43,633 nt of DNA from Acidobacteriota bacterium. Its GTDB lineage: Bacteria; Acidobacteriota; Thermoanaerobaculia; Multivoradales; JAHEKO01. The stretch spans positions 1 to 43,633 of the forward strand of contig JAOTWP010000018.1 of the NCBI GenBank assembly GCA_029862975.1, in the 5' to 3' direction. This document shows, piece by piece, positions 1-8,567 of this stretch. The notes below the pieces were generated by a model. It was not told the origin of the DNA and made no database searches. It was given only the letters and a program-made list of their open reading frames with translations. Numbering within the stretch: position 1 is the first letter of the stretch; each line of letters opens with the position of its first letter. The translations under genes and the position numbers were made by a program.

Positions 1-24
1 TACGGCTCGACCCCGGACGCCTCG

Positions 25-654
25 TCAGCCAGCAGACCTGTCTCCCTCGAGCGCTGAGCGCCTCCTCTCGATCCTGCGGTACCCCCACGGGGCGAGCACG
101 AGGCACCAGAGGAAGGCGACGGCGAGGAACGAGCCGTACACGATGCCCCTGGTCCCCCCCCACTCGCTGACGACCAGCCAGCCGAGCAGAAGGTACGCGG
201 CAACCACCGGAGCACCGAGCATCCCGTAGAGAGGCTTGAACCACCATGGTTTCGCGTACGCACGCAGGAAGTAGTCGTGTTTCAGACGCTTCTCATCGTC
301 GCCCGACAGATTCATTTCTTTCGCCAGCATCGACGAGATGCAGTCCATCTCCTCGACGACCACGAAGTAGTTCCAGCGCAGGAAGAGATGTCCGGCGATC
401 CACGCCAGGATGAAGAGGGGAGCGAGCATCAAGAAGCCGCTCAGGACCTGCACCGTCAGGCTCGCGTTCGGACAGGGAGGGATCTGCAGATCGATGTCCG
501 CGTCCGCGAGCTTCACCAGCAGACCGAGACAGGCGAAGATCGCGATCGCGATCACGAGCAGCAGGTGGATGTAGAGCTTCAAAATCTCGGCCAGCAGCTT
601 GACCCGACTCTCGTGCTGGCTCGACAGGACCTGGAGCGCTTTCTCATCGCTCAT
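25..654 (-). CDS. Four-helix integral membrane protein, unknown function
   Basis: I do not recognise the family of this 209-residue protein. Four hydrophobic stretches are visible, near residues 28-50, 68-92, 143-165 and 172-192. They are separated by a polar loop containing MDCISSMLAKEMNLSGDDEKR, and the protein has a basic tail (RRIERRRS). This suggests an inner-membrane protein with both ends cytoplasmic. The ATG is preceded by GGGAGG about 8 nt upstream. The gene starts only 24 bp after the stop of the secreted IDIKPGS-domain gene, so the two should form one transcript under the c-di-GMP riboswitch further upstream. No catalytic motif is apparent. A role as membrane partner of the secreted protein is inference from context only. 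Confidence 0.8.
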   Translation of the reverse strand: MSDEKALQVLSSQHESRVKLLAEILKLYIHLLLVIAIAIFACLGLLVKLADADIDLQIPPCPNASLTVQVLSGFLMLAPLFILAWIAGHLFLRWNYFVVVEEMDCISSMLAKEMNLSGDDEKRLKHDYFLRAYAKPWWFKPLYGMLGAPVVAAYLLLGWLVVSEWGGTRGIVYGSFLAVAFLWCLVLAPWGYRRIERRRSALEGDRSAG

Positions 655-678
655 GAGCGAACCTCCCAGAGCTGCGGC

Positions 679-1737
679 CTACGGCACGATGCAGATCTCG
701 TCGCCGCCGCGGAAGAGCCTGCCGTCGAGCAGAGCGCCGGTCACTCCGGCTTCGCTCGTGCCGCCCTGCCAGGCGAGGGGATCGTCGTCGAGGAACTGGC
801 AGGCCAGGTCGGAGTGGCCGTCGCCGTTCACGTCCTCGTGTTGGCACTGCGGATCGCCGTTGCCCCGGACCCGGACCTCGAGCCCCGAGAAGTCGAGCGT
901 CGTGACGTCGATCTCCCATACGTCGAACTCGCCGCTGCCCAGGATCGCCACCGGGATGACCCCGTGGCCGTCGATGTTGAAGCAGTTGGGGTAGCTCCCC
1001 GGCTTGATGTCGATCTCGACCGCGATCTCGCACGGCCCGCTCTGGGTGACCTCGAACACCGGGTGGCTCAGGCCGCCCCAGACGGCGTACTCGTCCGCCA
1101 GAACCCAGATCTCGTTGCTGCCCGAGACGAACAGCTCCGTGGGGAGCGCCAGCCCGCCGAGGAGATACCAGCCGTCGGTCTCGACGACGCCGAGACTCTC
1201 AGCCTCGATCATCATCGACCGGAAGGGCTCGACTACGTTGCCGACGGATTGAGGTCTCCCCGCCGTGCCGCCCGCGGCAGCTTCCACACCGTTGACCCAG
1301 ACGTAGAGATCGTCGTTGATGCCGAGTCTCCGTTCGTTCGGAGCACAGCTCGGACAGTACTTGTTGACCAGACGGACCTCGTCGAGAATGGCCGCGCTGC
1401 ACACCTCGACCGAGGTGTACAGCCAGCGGTTGGTGACCCCACCCTCGTGAAGCCAATAGGCCCAGAAGTCCCCCGGCACCCAGCCCGGAATCGTCACGCC
1501 GAAGCCGTTGTGCTGCGGTCCGTCCCAGACCATCGACGTCCACACCCAGTGCGGGTCGTCGATGGGTCTGCTCGTCGTGCCCAGCCAGGGGCCCTCCACC
1601 ACCGAGCTGGTGGTCTTGGCCCACGCGGGATCCTCGAGCTTCACCACCGGCTGCGAGCTCGAGGCGGCTGGCAACAGCAGGGCCGCGAGCACGACGCAGC
1701 AACTTACGAGCGAAGCCGGGACAGGCTTCTTCTTCAT
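679..1737 (-). CDS. Secreted protein with C-terminal IDIKPGS/dockerin-like domain
   Basis: This 352-residue exported protein has a clear signal peptide (MKKKPVPASLVSCCVVLAALLLPAASS). The central 200 residues are rich in Trp, Gly and Tyr and I cannot assign them. The last 110 residues carry the recognisable module VEIDIKPGS...GVIPVAILGS..FDV..ID..TL and EDVNGDGHSDLACQF, found at the ends of many secreted and surface proteins. Its DVNGDGHSD loop resembles a calcium-binding motif. An AAGGAGG ribosome-binding site lies 7 nt before ATG. It is the first gene of a two-gene operon behind a GEMM-I riboswitch, so its expression is probably set by c-di-GMP, which suits an adhesion or matrix role. Unlike other exported proteins here, it ends in CIVP and lacks the FADGFESG tag. 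Confidence 0.85.
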   Translation of the reverse strand: MKKKPVPASLVSCCVVLAALLLPAASSSQPVVKLEDPAWAKTTSSVVEGPWLGTTSRPIDDPHWVWTSMVWDGPQHNGFGVTIPGWVPGDFWAYWLHEGGVTNRWLYTSVEVCSAAILDEVRLVNKYCPSCAPNERRLGINDDLYVWVNGVEAAAGGTAGRPQSVGNVVEPFRSMMIEAESLGVVETDGWYLLGGLALPTELFVSGSNEIWVLADEYAVWGGLSHPVFEVTQSGPCEIAVEIDIKPGSYPNCFNIDGHGVIPVAILGSGEFDVWEIDVTTLDFSGLEVRVRGNGDPQCQHEDVNGDGHSDLACQFLDDDPLAWQGGTSEAGVTGALLDGRLFRGGDEICIVP

Positions 1738-1760
1738 GGCAGACCTCCTTCACGCGGTCT

Positions 1761-1784
1761 CCCGCGGGCGACCGTGCCCGCGGG
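1761..1784 (-). terminator. GC hairpin downstream of riboswitch (expression platform)
   Basis: A perfect 9-bp inverted repeat (CCCGCGGGC, loop of 6, GCCCGCGGG) lies between the riboswitch core and the ribosome-binding site of the secreted-protein gene. No U-tract follows, so a classical intrinsic terminator is not proven. It is placed where a GEMM expression platform would sit and could act on transcription or on access to the ribosome-binding site. Confidence 0.4.
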
Positions 1785-1788
1785 CGCC

Positions 1789-1902
1789 CGGCAGCTCGGC
1801 GACCTTGGGATCCCTCTCGCGCTCGAGCCCGGCTCCGGGAGAAGGAGGCGAAGACCCGTGGCTTTGCGGCACCGGCTCTCGCCGGCTGTGCCTTTGTCGG
1901 GG
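1789..1902 (-). promoter_or_regulatory. GEMM-I (cyclic di-GMP-I) riboswitch
   Basis: On the minus strand the leader reads AAAGGCACAG, then stem CCGGC-GAGA-GCCGG, then GCCGCAAAGCCACGGGUC. It ends in AAGGUCGCCGAGCUGCC. This follows the GEMM-I layout: GGCAAAC, a helix capped by a GNRA tetraloop (GAGA here), GACGCAAAGCC-ACGGGUC, and a 3' segment AG...GCCGGGUUGCC. The terminal GGCA/UGCC pairing is intact. Two normally conserved A residues are C here (GGCACA for GGCAAA and GCCGCAAA for GACGCAAA). The second helix is longer and irregular. It lies about 50 nt before the start of the secreted IDIKPGS-domain gene. By hand alignment the ligand-contacting G after AAA is kept, which favours c-di-GMP over cGAMP, but this needs a covariance-model check. 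Confidence 0.8.
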
Positions 1903-2277
1903 CGAGGGCTGTTTACCACGTAACCCGCAGGAGGCCAACACCCCACGGAAGGGCCTTGGTGCCACCCGCGCGGGCGGGAGGATCGGTGCGCCTGGCGCAC
2001 GAGAGCGGTCGTCGGTTGGTTGACGCGGCGCGGGTCACGCCATGGTCAGGGACTCGATCGCGAGCGTCGTGCTGATGCGGTGATGAGCTAGGGTCGCCTC
2101 GGCTCCAGGAGATGCGACGATTCGGTACCGTGTCGTCAGCCCGTCCTAGGACCATTCGGCGGGTTGGAGCTCGCCGCCGATCAGCACCTCGCGTGCCGTC
2201 CGCTGGTAGTTCTGGACGGCGGAAAGGGCTCTTCGCCGTGGCATCGAGCCACCGACACCCTGATTTTCAGTCAGCTG
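1903..2277. other. Intergenic stretch without recognisable gene
   Basis: This stretch lies between the riboswitch and the end of the sulfatase-type gene. Both strands show only shadow ORFs. The promoter for the riboswitch transcript should lie in its left part on the minus strand. I could not pick a convincing -35/-10 pair. Confidence 0.5.
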
Positions 2278-4404
2278 CTAGGGGCGCCACTCGACGTCGC
2301 GCGCGATGACCGCCGGAGCCGGTTGCGCGGCGGCTCCGGGGTGCGCGGGCGGCTCGAGGCGCAGGTCGATCCTGGCCGCGGCCGCCGCGGGCGACGGCGG
2401 CAAGGGGTACTCGACCGTCCGCCACGCCGGATCGTCGAGGGTGAGATGGTCGACGACCTCGCCGTTGACCGACACGGTCACGGTCACCGGCCTCGGCAGG
2501 GGCGCGGCGGGCCTCAGCTCGAGCCGCATCGCGCGCGACCCCGGCGGGGCGTAGAGCACCGCGGCCTCGGCGAGGGGCCGGACCCGGCGGCCGTCGCGGT
2601 CCCTCCCGGGCGCGCCCCAGCCCTCGGAGATCGCCTCGAGGTCGGCTCCCGGCTCGAAGATGGCGCCGCGATAAGACCAGGACCTGCCGTCGCCGACGGG
2701 GCCGTCGATGGCGAAGAGGTCCATCCGTCGCAGGTAGGCCCGCTTCCAGTCGGCGTTCTCCCACTCGTACCAGGCGAAGGTCCGCTCTCGCGGCTCGTCC
2801 TCGGCGAGTCGCAGGGCGGGCTCACCCGAGTAGCCGCCGTCCGCGAAGCCGAGCAGGTCCATGACGGTCGCCGGAATGTCGGTGATCGTCGTCGGCGCGG
2901 CGGAGATGCGCAGCGGTCCCCTCGCGTGCGCCGCCTTGACCGCCAGCAGCGCCCGCGCGGCGCCGGCGATTTCCGGGAGATCCGCGAAGAGCCCGGCATC
3001 GTCGGCGCCGAAGCCGGCGGGGGGCAGGTGGGAGCCATGGTCGGACGACAGGACGATCACGCTGTCGTCGTAGACGCCCAGGGCGCGCAGGCGGTCGAGG
3101 AGACGCCTCACGAGGTCGACGGCGCACGCCGCCTGGTCCCGATAGCCGTCGCGGGTGAGCGCCGTGAGACCGATGAACTCGCAGCGCGCATCGAGAACCA
3201 GGGGCAGGTGCGGAACGCCCACGTGGAGGAGCTTGTAGACCGGTCGCTCGCGGCCGACGTGGACCCGCCGGACGAAGTCTTCGAGGAACGCGCGTCCGTT
3301 GTCCGAGTGGAAGCGGCGCCGCGTCGCGGCCCCGCCGGCCGTCACGCCCCACAGGGTCTGGAGCCGCCAGCCCTGATCGTTGTGGATCCACCGCTTGAGG
3401 ACGTGCGGCGCGTGCCGGAAGAGGGAGAGGTCGACCAGCTGCCAGCTGGCGAACCGCGCGTACTCGCCGCGGCCGACGTAGGGCCGCGGAATCACGTAGG
3501 CGTTGGTCGCCGACGCGAGACCCTGCGCGTGCATCGACACCGCATCGGTGTCGAACCCGCGCTTGCGCAGGACGCCGAAGAGCCACCGCTCGGCCGCGAG
3601 ACGTCGAACGAACCTCTGCACGGGCTCCTGATTCCGGTAGACCTCCCCCGTGAGCATCGCGGGAATGCTCGCGATCGTCGTCGGGAAGGCGCCGGCGTGG
3701 TCGGCGAAGAAGACGAATCCGGACAGCGCTTCGGCGGCCGCCGGATCGCCGTCGACGATCTCGCCGAAGACGTCGCCCTGGAACGCGTCCAGCACGACGT
3801 GGATCACGTTGCGGGTCCGCGACAGCTCGAAGACGAACTCGGACGGCTCGGAGAACGCCGTCGCCGGGGCGCCGGACCGCAGCGCGGACCCGGCGAGGAC
3901 CACGGTCTGGAGCCCGACGAGGAGCAGGCTGGCGAACGGGGCGATCGCCACGAGCCGGCGCGAGGCGGCGATCATCGCCGTCAACCCGATCACCCACAAC
4001 CCGATCTCGTAGGGGCTTCGCCCCGCGTGCAGCTCCCAGTCGAGTGCCTTGCCGGTGAGCGGCCCGTAGTCGGCGGCCAGGATGCCCCCTTGCAGCCAGG
4101 TGAGCACCCCGAGGCCGAAGAGCGCGACGACGTAGCGCCGGAGCCAGCCCGCGGGGAGCAGGAGTCCGAGTCCGATCAGGCCCGCGACGAGAACGGCGAA
4201 GAGGGGCAGCCAGTGGACGGCGAGCCGCCAGAACGGAGCGCGCAGCTCGTCCGTGTTGCCGGCGTAGATCGTGTAGGCGCCGAAGAGAAAGATCTGCAAC
4301 GGCGCGAGCGCCGCCGGGAAGGCGAGCCTTTTCGCTCGCCGCCACGCCTCCCCCGCTCCGCGTCGCGAGGGCGAGAGAACGATGGGGGACCGCGCCGCCA
4401 CCAC
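2278..4404 (-). CDS. Membrane-anchored sulfatase/phosphatase-superfamily enzyme
   Basis: This protein of about 708 residues has roughly four or five transmembrane segments in residues 25-195, then an alkaline-phosphatase-superfamily hydrolase domain. Metal-ligand-like motifs are visible: NVIHVVLDAF at the domain start, PTTIASIPAMLTG around the expected nucleophile (Thr/Ser), and VIVLSSDHGSHLP. The plan matches LTA-synthase-like or phosphoethanolamine-transferase-like membrane sulfatases. A beta-rich tail of about 150 residues follows (VTVTVSVNGEVVDHLTL). The GTG start lies 7 bp after the ileS stop, so the gene is probably translated from the ileS transcript. The substrate is unknown; lipid head-group or glycan modification is a reasonable guess. 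The large plus-strand ORF across the same region is a shadow. Confidence 0.85.
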   Translation of the reverse strand: MVAARSPIVLSPSRRGAGEAWRRAKRLAFPAALAPLQIFLFGAYTIYAGNTDELRAPFWRLAVHWLPLFAVLVAGLIGLGLLLPAGWLRRYVVALFGLGVLTWLQGGILAADYGPLTGKALDWELHAGRSPYEIGLWVIGLTAMIAASRRLVAIAPFASLLLVGLQTVVLAGSALRSGAPATAFSEPSEFVFELSRTRNVIHVVLDAFQGDVFGEIVDGDPAAAEALSGFVFFADHAGAFPTTIASIPAMLTGEVYRNQEPVQRFVRRLAAERWLFGVLRKRGFDTDAVSMHAQGLASATNAYVIPRPYVGRGEYARFASWQLVDLSLFRHAPHVLKRWIHNDQGWRLQTLWGVTAGGAATRRRFHSDNGRAFLEDFVRRVHVGRERPVYKLLHVGVPHLPLVLDARCEFIGLTALTRDGYRDQAACAVDLVRRLLDRLRALGVYDDSVIVLSSDHGSHLPPAGFGADDAGLFADLPEIAGAARALLAVKAAHARGPLRISAAPTTITDIPATVMDLLGFADGGYSGEPALRLAEDEPRERTFAWYEWENADWKRAYLRRMDLFAIDGPVGDGRSWSYRGAIFEPGADLEAISEGWGAPGRDRDGRRVRPLAEAAVLYAPPGSRAMRLELRPAAPLPRPVTVTVSVNGEVVDHLTLDDPAWRTVEYPLPPSPAAAAARIDLRLEPPAHPGAAAQPAPAVIARDVEWRP

Positions 4405-4411
4405 CCGAGGA

Positions 4412-7400
4412 TCAGTCCGCCACCTGGACGTCCACGGTCAGGCTCTGCCGGTCGACCGTCAGCTGGTGACCCGCGGCGAGCGATGCGGCGCGGGCGAGCT
4501 CCGTCGCGAGGGTCTCGGCGGCGATGTAGTCGCGGTGGGCCTCGACGTCCGCCGCGACCTCGTCGGACGCGGCGTAGGTGAGCCGGATCCGGTCCTCGAC
4601 GTTCAAGCCGATCTCCTTGCGGAGGTTCTGGATCGCGCGCACGAGGTCGCGCACGCGGCCTTCGCGGAGCAGCTCGGCGTCGAGCTCGGTCGCAAGCGCC
4701 ACGAAGAGCTCGCCCTTCTCGGCGATCGCCCAGCCCGCGGCCGGGTCCTTCGCGACCAGGATCTCGTCGGGCGGCACCTCGAGGCGCTGCCCGTCCGCGT
4801 CGAGCACGACCGGCAGGCCGGCCGCGACCCGCCGCTCGACCTCCGCGCCGTCGGCGGCGGCCAGGGCGCGCTTGAGGGGCGCGAGGAGCCGCTTGTACTT
4901 CGGCCCCGCCACCTTGCCGTCGAGCCGGACGGTGCGCTCGAAGAGGTCGTCGGCGCGGTCCACGAAGGAGAGCTCCTTGACGTTGAGCTCGTCGAGCACG
5001 ATGGGGACGTGGGGCCCGATGCGGCCGGGGAGCCGCGAGTCGGCGCCGTGGACCCTGAGCTCGCGCACCGGCTGGCGGACCTTGATCCCGGCGTTGTTGC
5101 GGGCGGCGTGGCCCAGCTCGACCAGCGAGCGGACGGCGTCCATGACGCCGAGGAGGTCCTCGTCGACGGCGAAGTCGCCCGCCTCCGGGAAGCTGCAGAG
5201 GTGGACGCTCACCGGCGCCCCGGCGTCCTTCTCGCGCACCAGCTCCTGGTACATCCTCTCGCTGACGAAGGGGACGACGGGGGCGACGACCTTCACCGTC
5301 GTGACCAGGCACTCCCACAGCGTGCGATAGGCGGCGCTCTTGTCGGCGTCGTCCTCGGTCTTCCAGATGCGACGGCGGCTGCGCCGCAGGTACCAGCGCG
5401 ACAGGGCGTCGATGAAGGAGACGACCTCCCGCATGAGGAGGTGGACGCTGTAGCCGGAGTAGTTGTCCCGGGCGCTGGCGACGAGCTTGCCGAGGCGGGA
5501 GAGGATCCAGCGGTCGAGATCGGGGCGCGCGGAGATCGGGATCTCCGCCCGGGCCGGATCGAAGCCGTCGACGCGCGAATAGGTCAGATAGAACTGGTGG
5601 ACGTTCCACAGGACGAGGAAGTCCCGCCAGGCGTCGCGGATCTTGTGGTACCCGAACCACAGGTCGTAGTCCGGGTTGTGCGTGGCGTAGAGCCAGCGCA
5701 TGGGGTCGGCCCCCACGAGGTCCGCCGCCTCGTTGAACTCGATGGCGTTGCCCTTCGTCTTGTGCATCTCCTCGCCGTGCTCGTCCTGCATCAGGCGGTA
5801 GCCGAAGAGCAGCTTGAAGGGCGGGCGGTTCTCCATGACCGTCGACATGGCGAGGATCGCGTAGAACCAGTTGCGGAACTGGCCGGGGTGGCTTTCCGAC
5901 ACCCAGTCGGCGGGGAACCACTTCTGCCAGTGCGCCCGGTCGGTGTTGTAGTGCATCGTCGAGTACGGGACGATGCCGGCGTCGAGCCACGGGTTGCCGA
6001 CCTCCGGGATGCGCGCGACCGGCCGCGAGCAGCCCGGGCAGGCGATCCTGACCGCGTCCACCCACGGGCGGTGGGGACTGTGGCCCGCGAACTCCTCCCA
6101 CCCCTGGACGGCGCGCTCGCGCAGCTCGTCCTTGCTGCCCACGACGTCGAAGACGCCGCACTCGCGGCAGAGGTAGATGGGCAGCGCCAGGCCCCAGTAG
6201 CGCTTCTTCGAGATCATCCAGTCCTGCATGTTCTGCAGCCACTCGAGCTCGAGCCGCAGCCCGACCTCGGGGATCCAGCGGGTCTGCCGGGTGACCTCCA
6301 TGATCTCCTTGCGCAGTCCCGTCGCTTCGCCGGTCTCCGCGTCGTAGCTCCCCATGTCGAGGAACCACTCGTCGACCAGACGGAAGAGCAGCGGCGTCTT
6401 GCAGCGCCAGCAGACGGGGTAGGAGTGGGTGTAGTCCTCGAGGTCGTAGAGGATCCCCTTGGCGCGCAGCGCGGCGAAGATCGGCTCGCCGGCGTCGGGA
6501 GCGCTCGTTCCGGAGAGCGGACCGAAGCCCGCGACGAAGACGCCGCTCTCGTCGATCGGACCGATGGCGGGCAGATCGTGCTCACGCCCCAGCTCGTAGT
6601 CCTCCTTGCCGCAGCCGGGCGCGATGTGGACGATCCCGGTGCCTTCCTCGGCCGCGACCTCCTTCCACGGGATCACCCGGTGCTCCACGCCCGCCTGCGC
6701 CGGGAGCTCGTCGAACGGGCCCTCGTACTCCCAGCCCACGAGCTCCTCGCCGCGCAGCTCGCCCAGGACCTCGAACGCCCCCTGCCCGGACATCACCGCC
6801 TCGACCCGCTCCCGCACCAGGTAGTAGACGTCCCCCCCCTGCCGCACCCGGGCGTAGGCGAGCTCCGGTTGGACCGCGCAGGCGACGTTGGCGGTCAAGG
6901 TCCACGGGGTGGTCGTCCAGACCAGGAGGTACTCCCGCTCCCGCCCCCGGATGGGGAAGCGCACGGTCGGCGAGGCGTGGGTGAGCTCCGGCCGGTCCTC
7001 GCCGTGGATCTCGTGCTGCGAGATCCCGGTGCCGCAGCGCGGGCACCAGGGCATCGAGTCGTGCCCGTGGTAGAGGAAGCCGCGCTGGTGGCACCTCTTG
7101 AGGAACTCCCAGATCGTGTAGTTGTTCTCGTCCGACATCGTGAAGTAGGAGTCGTCCCAATCCATCCAGTACCCCAGCCGGATCGACTGCCGGGTCTGGA
7201 TGGCGGCGTACTTCACCACCCGCTCCTTGCACTTCTCGACGAAGCGGTCGATGCCGTACTCCTCGATGTCGCGCTTGGAGGTGAACCCCAGCTCCTTTTC
7301 CACCTCCACCTCGACCCACAGCCCCTGGCAGTCGAAGCCGTTCTGGTACCGCAGCTCCCGGCCCGTCATCGCCCAGAACCGCTGGTACAGGTCCTTGTAG

Positions 7401-7573
7401 GTCCGCCCCCAGGCGTGGTGGACACCCATCGGGTTGTTGGCGGTGATCGGCCCGTCCAGAAACGACCAGGTGGGCTTGCCCCGGTTCTGCTCCACGAGCT
7501 TCCGGAAGCAGTCCTCGCGCTCCCAGAACTCGAGAATCTCGCGCTCGAGAGCCGGAAAATCCTCTCCGCTCAT
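4412..7573 (-). CDS. ileS: Isoleucyl-tRNA synthetase (atypical signature motifs)
   Basis: This class I aminoacyl-tRNA synthetase has about 1053 residues and charges tRNA-Ile with isoleucine. The N-terminal catalytic segment reads DGPITANNPMGVHHAWGRTYKD, so the HIGH signature is HHAWG. The KMSKS signature is replaced by EMHKTKGN. The CP1 editing domain is present with WTTTPWTLTAN. Two Cys pairs (CPRCG; CREC) suggest zinc sites, and an anticodon-binding domain with KVRQPVREL follows. Full family length is kept, so it should be functional. I chose the internal ATG (MSGEDFPALEREIL) because the family starts there; a GTG 72 bp upstream is the alternative. A tRNA-Ile-like element lies about 120 nt upstream on the same strand, and the sulfatase-type gene follows within 7 bp. 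Confidence 0.93.
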   Translation of the reverse strand: MSGEDFPALEREILEFWEREDCFRKLVEQNRGKPTWSFLDGPITANNPMGVHHAWGRTYKDLYQRFWAMTGRELRYQNGFDCQGLWVEVEVEKELGFTSKRDIEEYGIDRFVEKCKERVVKYAAIQTRQSIRLGYWMDWDDSYFTMSDENNYTIWEFLKRCHQRGFLYHGHDSMPWCPRCGTGISQHEIHGEDRPELTHASPTVRFPIRGREREYLLVWTTTPWTLTANVACAVQPELAYARVRQGGDVYYLVRERVEAVMSGQGAFEVLGELRGEELVGWEYEGPFDELPAQAGVEHRVIPWKEVAAEEGTGIVHIAPGCGKEDYELGREHDLPAIGPIDESGVFVAGFGPLSGTSAPDAGEPIFAALRAKGILYDLEDYTHSYPVCWRCKTPLLFRLVDEWFLDMGSYDAETGEATGLRKEIMEVTRQTRWIPEVGLRLELEWLQNMQDWMISKKRYWGLALPIYLCRECGVFDVVGSKDELRERAVQGWEEFAGHSPHRPWVDAVRIACPGCSRPVARIPEVGNPWLDAGIVPYSTMHYNTDRAHWQKWFPADWVSESHPGQFRNWFYAILAMSTVMENRPPFKLLFGYRLMQDEHGEEMHKTKGNAIEFNEAADLVGADPMRWLYATHNPDYDLWFGYHKIRDAWRDFLVLWNVHQFYLTYSRVDGFDPARAEIPISARPDLDRWILSRLGKLVASARDNYSGYSVHLLMREVVSFIDALSRWYLRRSRRRIWKTEDDADKSAAYRTLWECLVTTVKVVAPVVPFVSERMYQELVREKDAGAPVSVHLCSFPEAGDFAVDEDLLGVMDAVRSLVELGHAARNNAGIKVRQPVRELRVHGADSRLPGRIGPHVPIVLDELNVKELSFVDRADDLFERTVRLDGKVAGPKYKRLLAPLKRALAAADGAEVERRVAAGLPVVLDADGQRLEVPPDEILVAKDPAAGWAIAEKGELFVALATELDAELLREGRVRDLVRAIQNLRKEIGLNVEDRIRLTYAASDEVAADVEAHRDYIAAETLATELARAASLAAGHQLTVDRQSLTVDVQVAD

Positions 7574-7694
7574 GCTCGCTGCACCCCGCTCGTCATACCC
7601 GCCTTCTCTTCCCGTGTCCGCTGCATCGCAGTGCCCGGGCCGCACCGGCCGTCACGGCAACGCGCGCGGCTGCCGATCCGTGTCGCTGGCACGT

Positions 7695-7766
7695 TGGGCG
7701 GAGAGGATTCGAACCCTCGCCCCCGGCCCTATCAGGACATTGCTCTGACCAACCGAGCTATCGCCC
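7695..7766 (-). tRNA. Degenerate tRNA-Ile(GAT)-like element in the ileS leader
   Basis: The minus strand reads GGGCGATAGCTCGGTTGGTC and so on, with D-arm GCTC/GAGC, anticodon loop CTGATAG (anticodon GAU, Ile) and T-loop TTCGAAT. The fold is imperfect. The acceptor 5' strand is one base short (GGGCGA against TCCGCCC). The T-stem 3' strand is one base short (GAGGG against CCTC). The outer two anticodon-stem pairs do not form, and A14 is G. No CCA is encoded. Total length is 72, two less than usual. It could be a decayed tRNA-Ile, a functional but odd tRNA, a regulatory tRNA mimic in front of ileS, or a true tRNA with two homopolymer deletions in the assembly. Confidence 0.6.
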
Positions 7767-7934
7767 GCTCTCGCTTCGTGACAGATCGCACCTCGACCTT
7801 CGAGGAAACGCCAGGACTCTACCACCGGCCGGCCGGCGCCCGCGGCGAGGAGTGTGTTCCGGGTAGACGCCAACCCGAGACCCGTTGCGCTACCATGGGC
7901 GCGCGGTCTTCCGCCGCGGCGAGCGACAGACACG

Positions 7935-8507
7935 ATGAACGGATCGGCCAGCGTCCACCTCCAGGCATTCCTCAAGGATCCCAAGGGGGTCGCCGCGCTC
8001 CTCCCCACCGCGGCGCCCGTCGTCCAGCGCATCGCCTCGAAGGTCGAGCCGGACAGCGCCGGCTTGATCGTCGAGTACGGACCCGGAAGCGGAGTCCTGA
8101 CGCGGCGCCTCCTCGAGCGGCTCGGGCGCGACGGCAGGCTGCTGGCCATCGAGCGCAACGCCGACTTCGCCGCCCGGCTCGGCGACACGCTCGCCGATCC
8201 GCGGCTCATCGTCGTCCGCGAGTCGGCGCAGAGCGTGCGCGACATCCTCCGGCGCCTGGACCTGCCCCAGGCCGACTGCGTCCTGTCCGGGATTCCCTTC
8301 TTCTGGCTCCCCCCGGAGACCGCGCTCGAGATCGTCACCAAGACCCATGGCGCGCTCAAGGACGGCGGGAGGTTCGTGACCTACCAGGTCTTCTACCAGA
8401 GCCGCCGCCGCCTCCGCGTGCATCTCGAGAAGTGCTTTTCGGAGGTCCGGTCGGAGGTCGACCTGCGCAATCTGCCGCCCTACCGCATCTGCGAGGCGAT
8501 CAAGTAG
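7935..8507 (+). CDS. SAM-dependent methyltransferase, phospholipid N-methyltransferase-like
   Basis: This compact Rossmann-fold methyltransferase has 190 residues. SAM motif I is VEYGPGSGVLTRRLL, and an acidic residue follows at the end of strand 2 (LLAIERN). The segment DCVLSGIPFFWL occupies the position of the catalytic N/SxPF loop of rRNA dimethylases and the related phosphatidylethanolamine/ornithine-lipid methyltransferases. The N-terminal FLKDPKGVAALLPTAAPVV is also typical of that lipid-methyltransferase group. I therefore infer membrane-lipid head-group methylation, though small-molecule or rRNA substrates are not excluded. The ATG at MNGSASVHLQ was chosen; the ORF track extends 27 codons further without homology-like sequence. 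It is transcribed away from ileS and converges on the DUF5916 gene. Confidence 0.82.
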   Translation: MNGSASVHLQAFLKDPKGVAALLPTAAPVVQRIASKVEPDSAGLIVEYGPGSGVLTRRLLERLGRDGRLLAIERNADFAARLGDTLADPRLIVVRESAQSVRDILRRLDLPQADCVLSGIPFFWLPPETALEIVTKTHGALKDGGRFVTYQVFYQSRRRLRVHLEKCFSEVRSEVDLRNLPPYRICEAIK

Positions 8508-8530
8508 CGCCCCGCGCATGCCGCCTCGGG

Positions 8531-8543
8531 GCCCGCCGCGGGC
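8531..8543. terminator. Short GC hairpin between convergent genes
   Basis: GCCCG-CCG-CGGGC forms a small stem between the ends of the methyltransferase and DUF5916 genes. There is no U-tract on either side, so terminator function is only suggested by its position. Confidence 0.2.
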
Positions 8544-8567
8544 TCCGGCGCTCTCGCGGCTGGACGC

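Noticed and set aside
2164-4581. 805-residue plus-strand ORF opposite the sulfatase gene
   Set aside because: Low-complexity Arg/Glu/Gly translation and no ribosome-binding site; the minus-strand frame has membrane helices and catalytic motifs.
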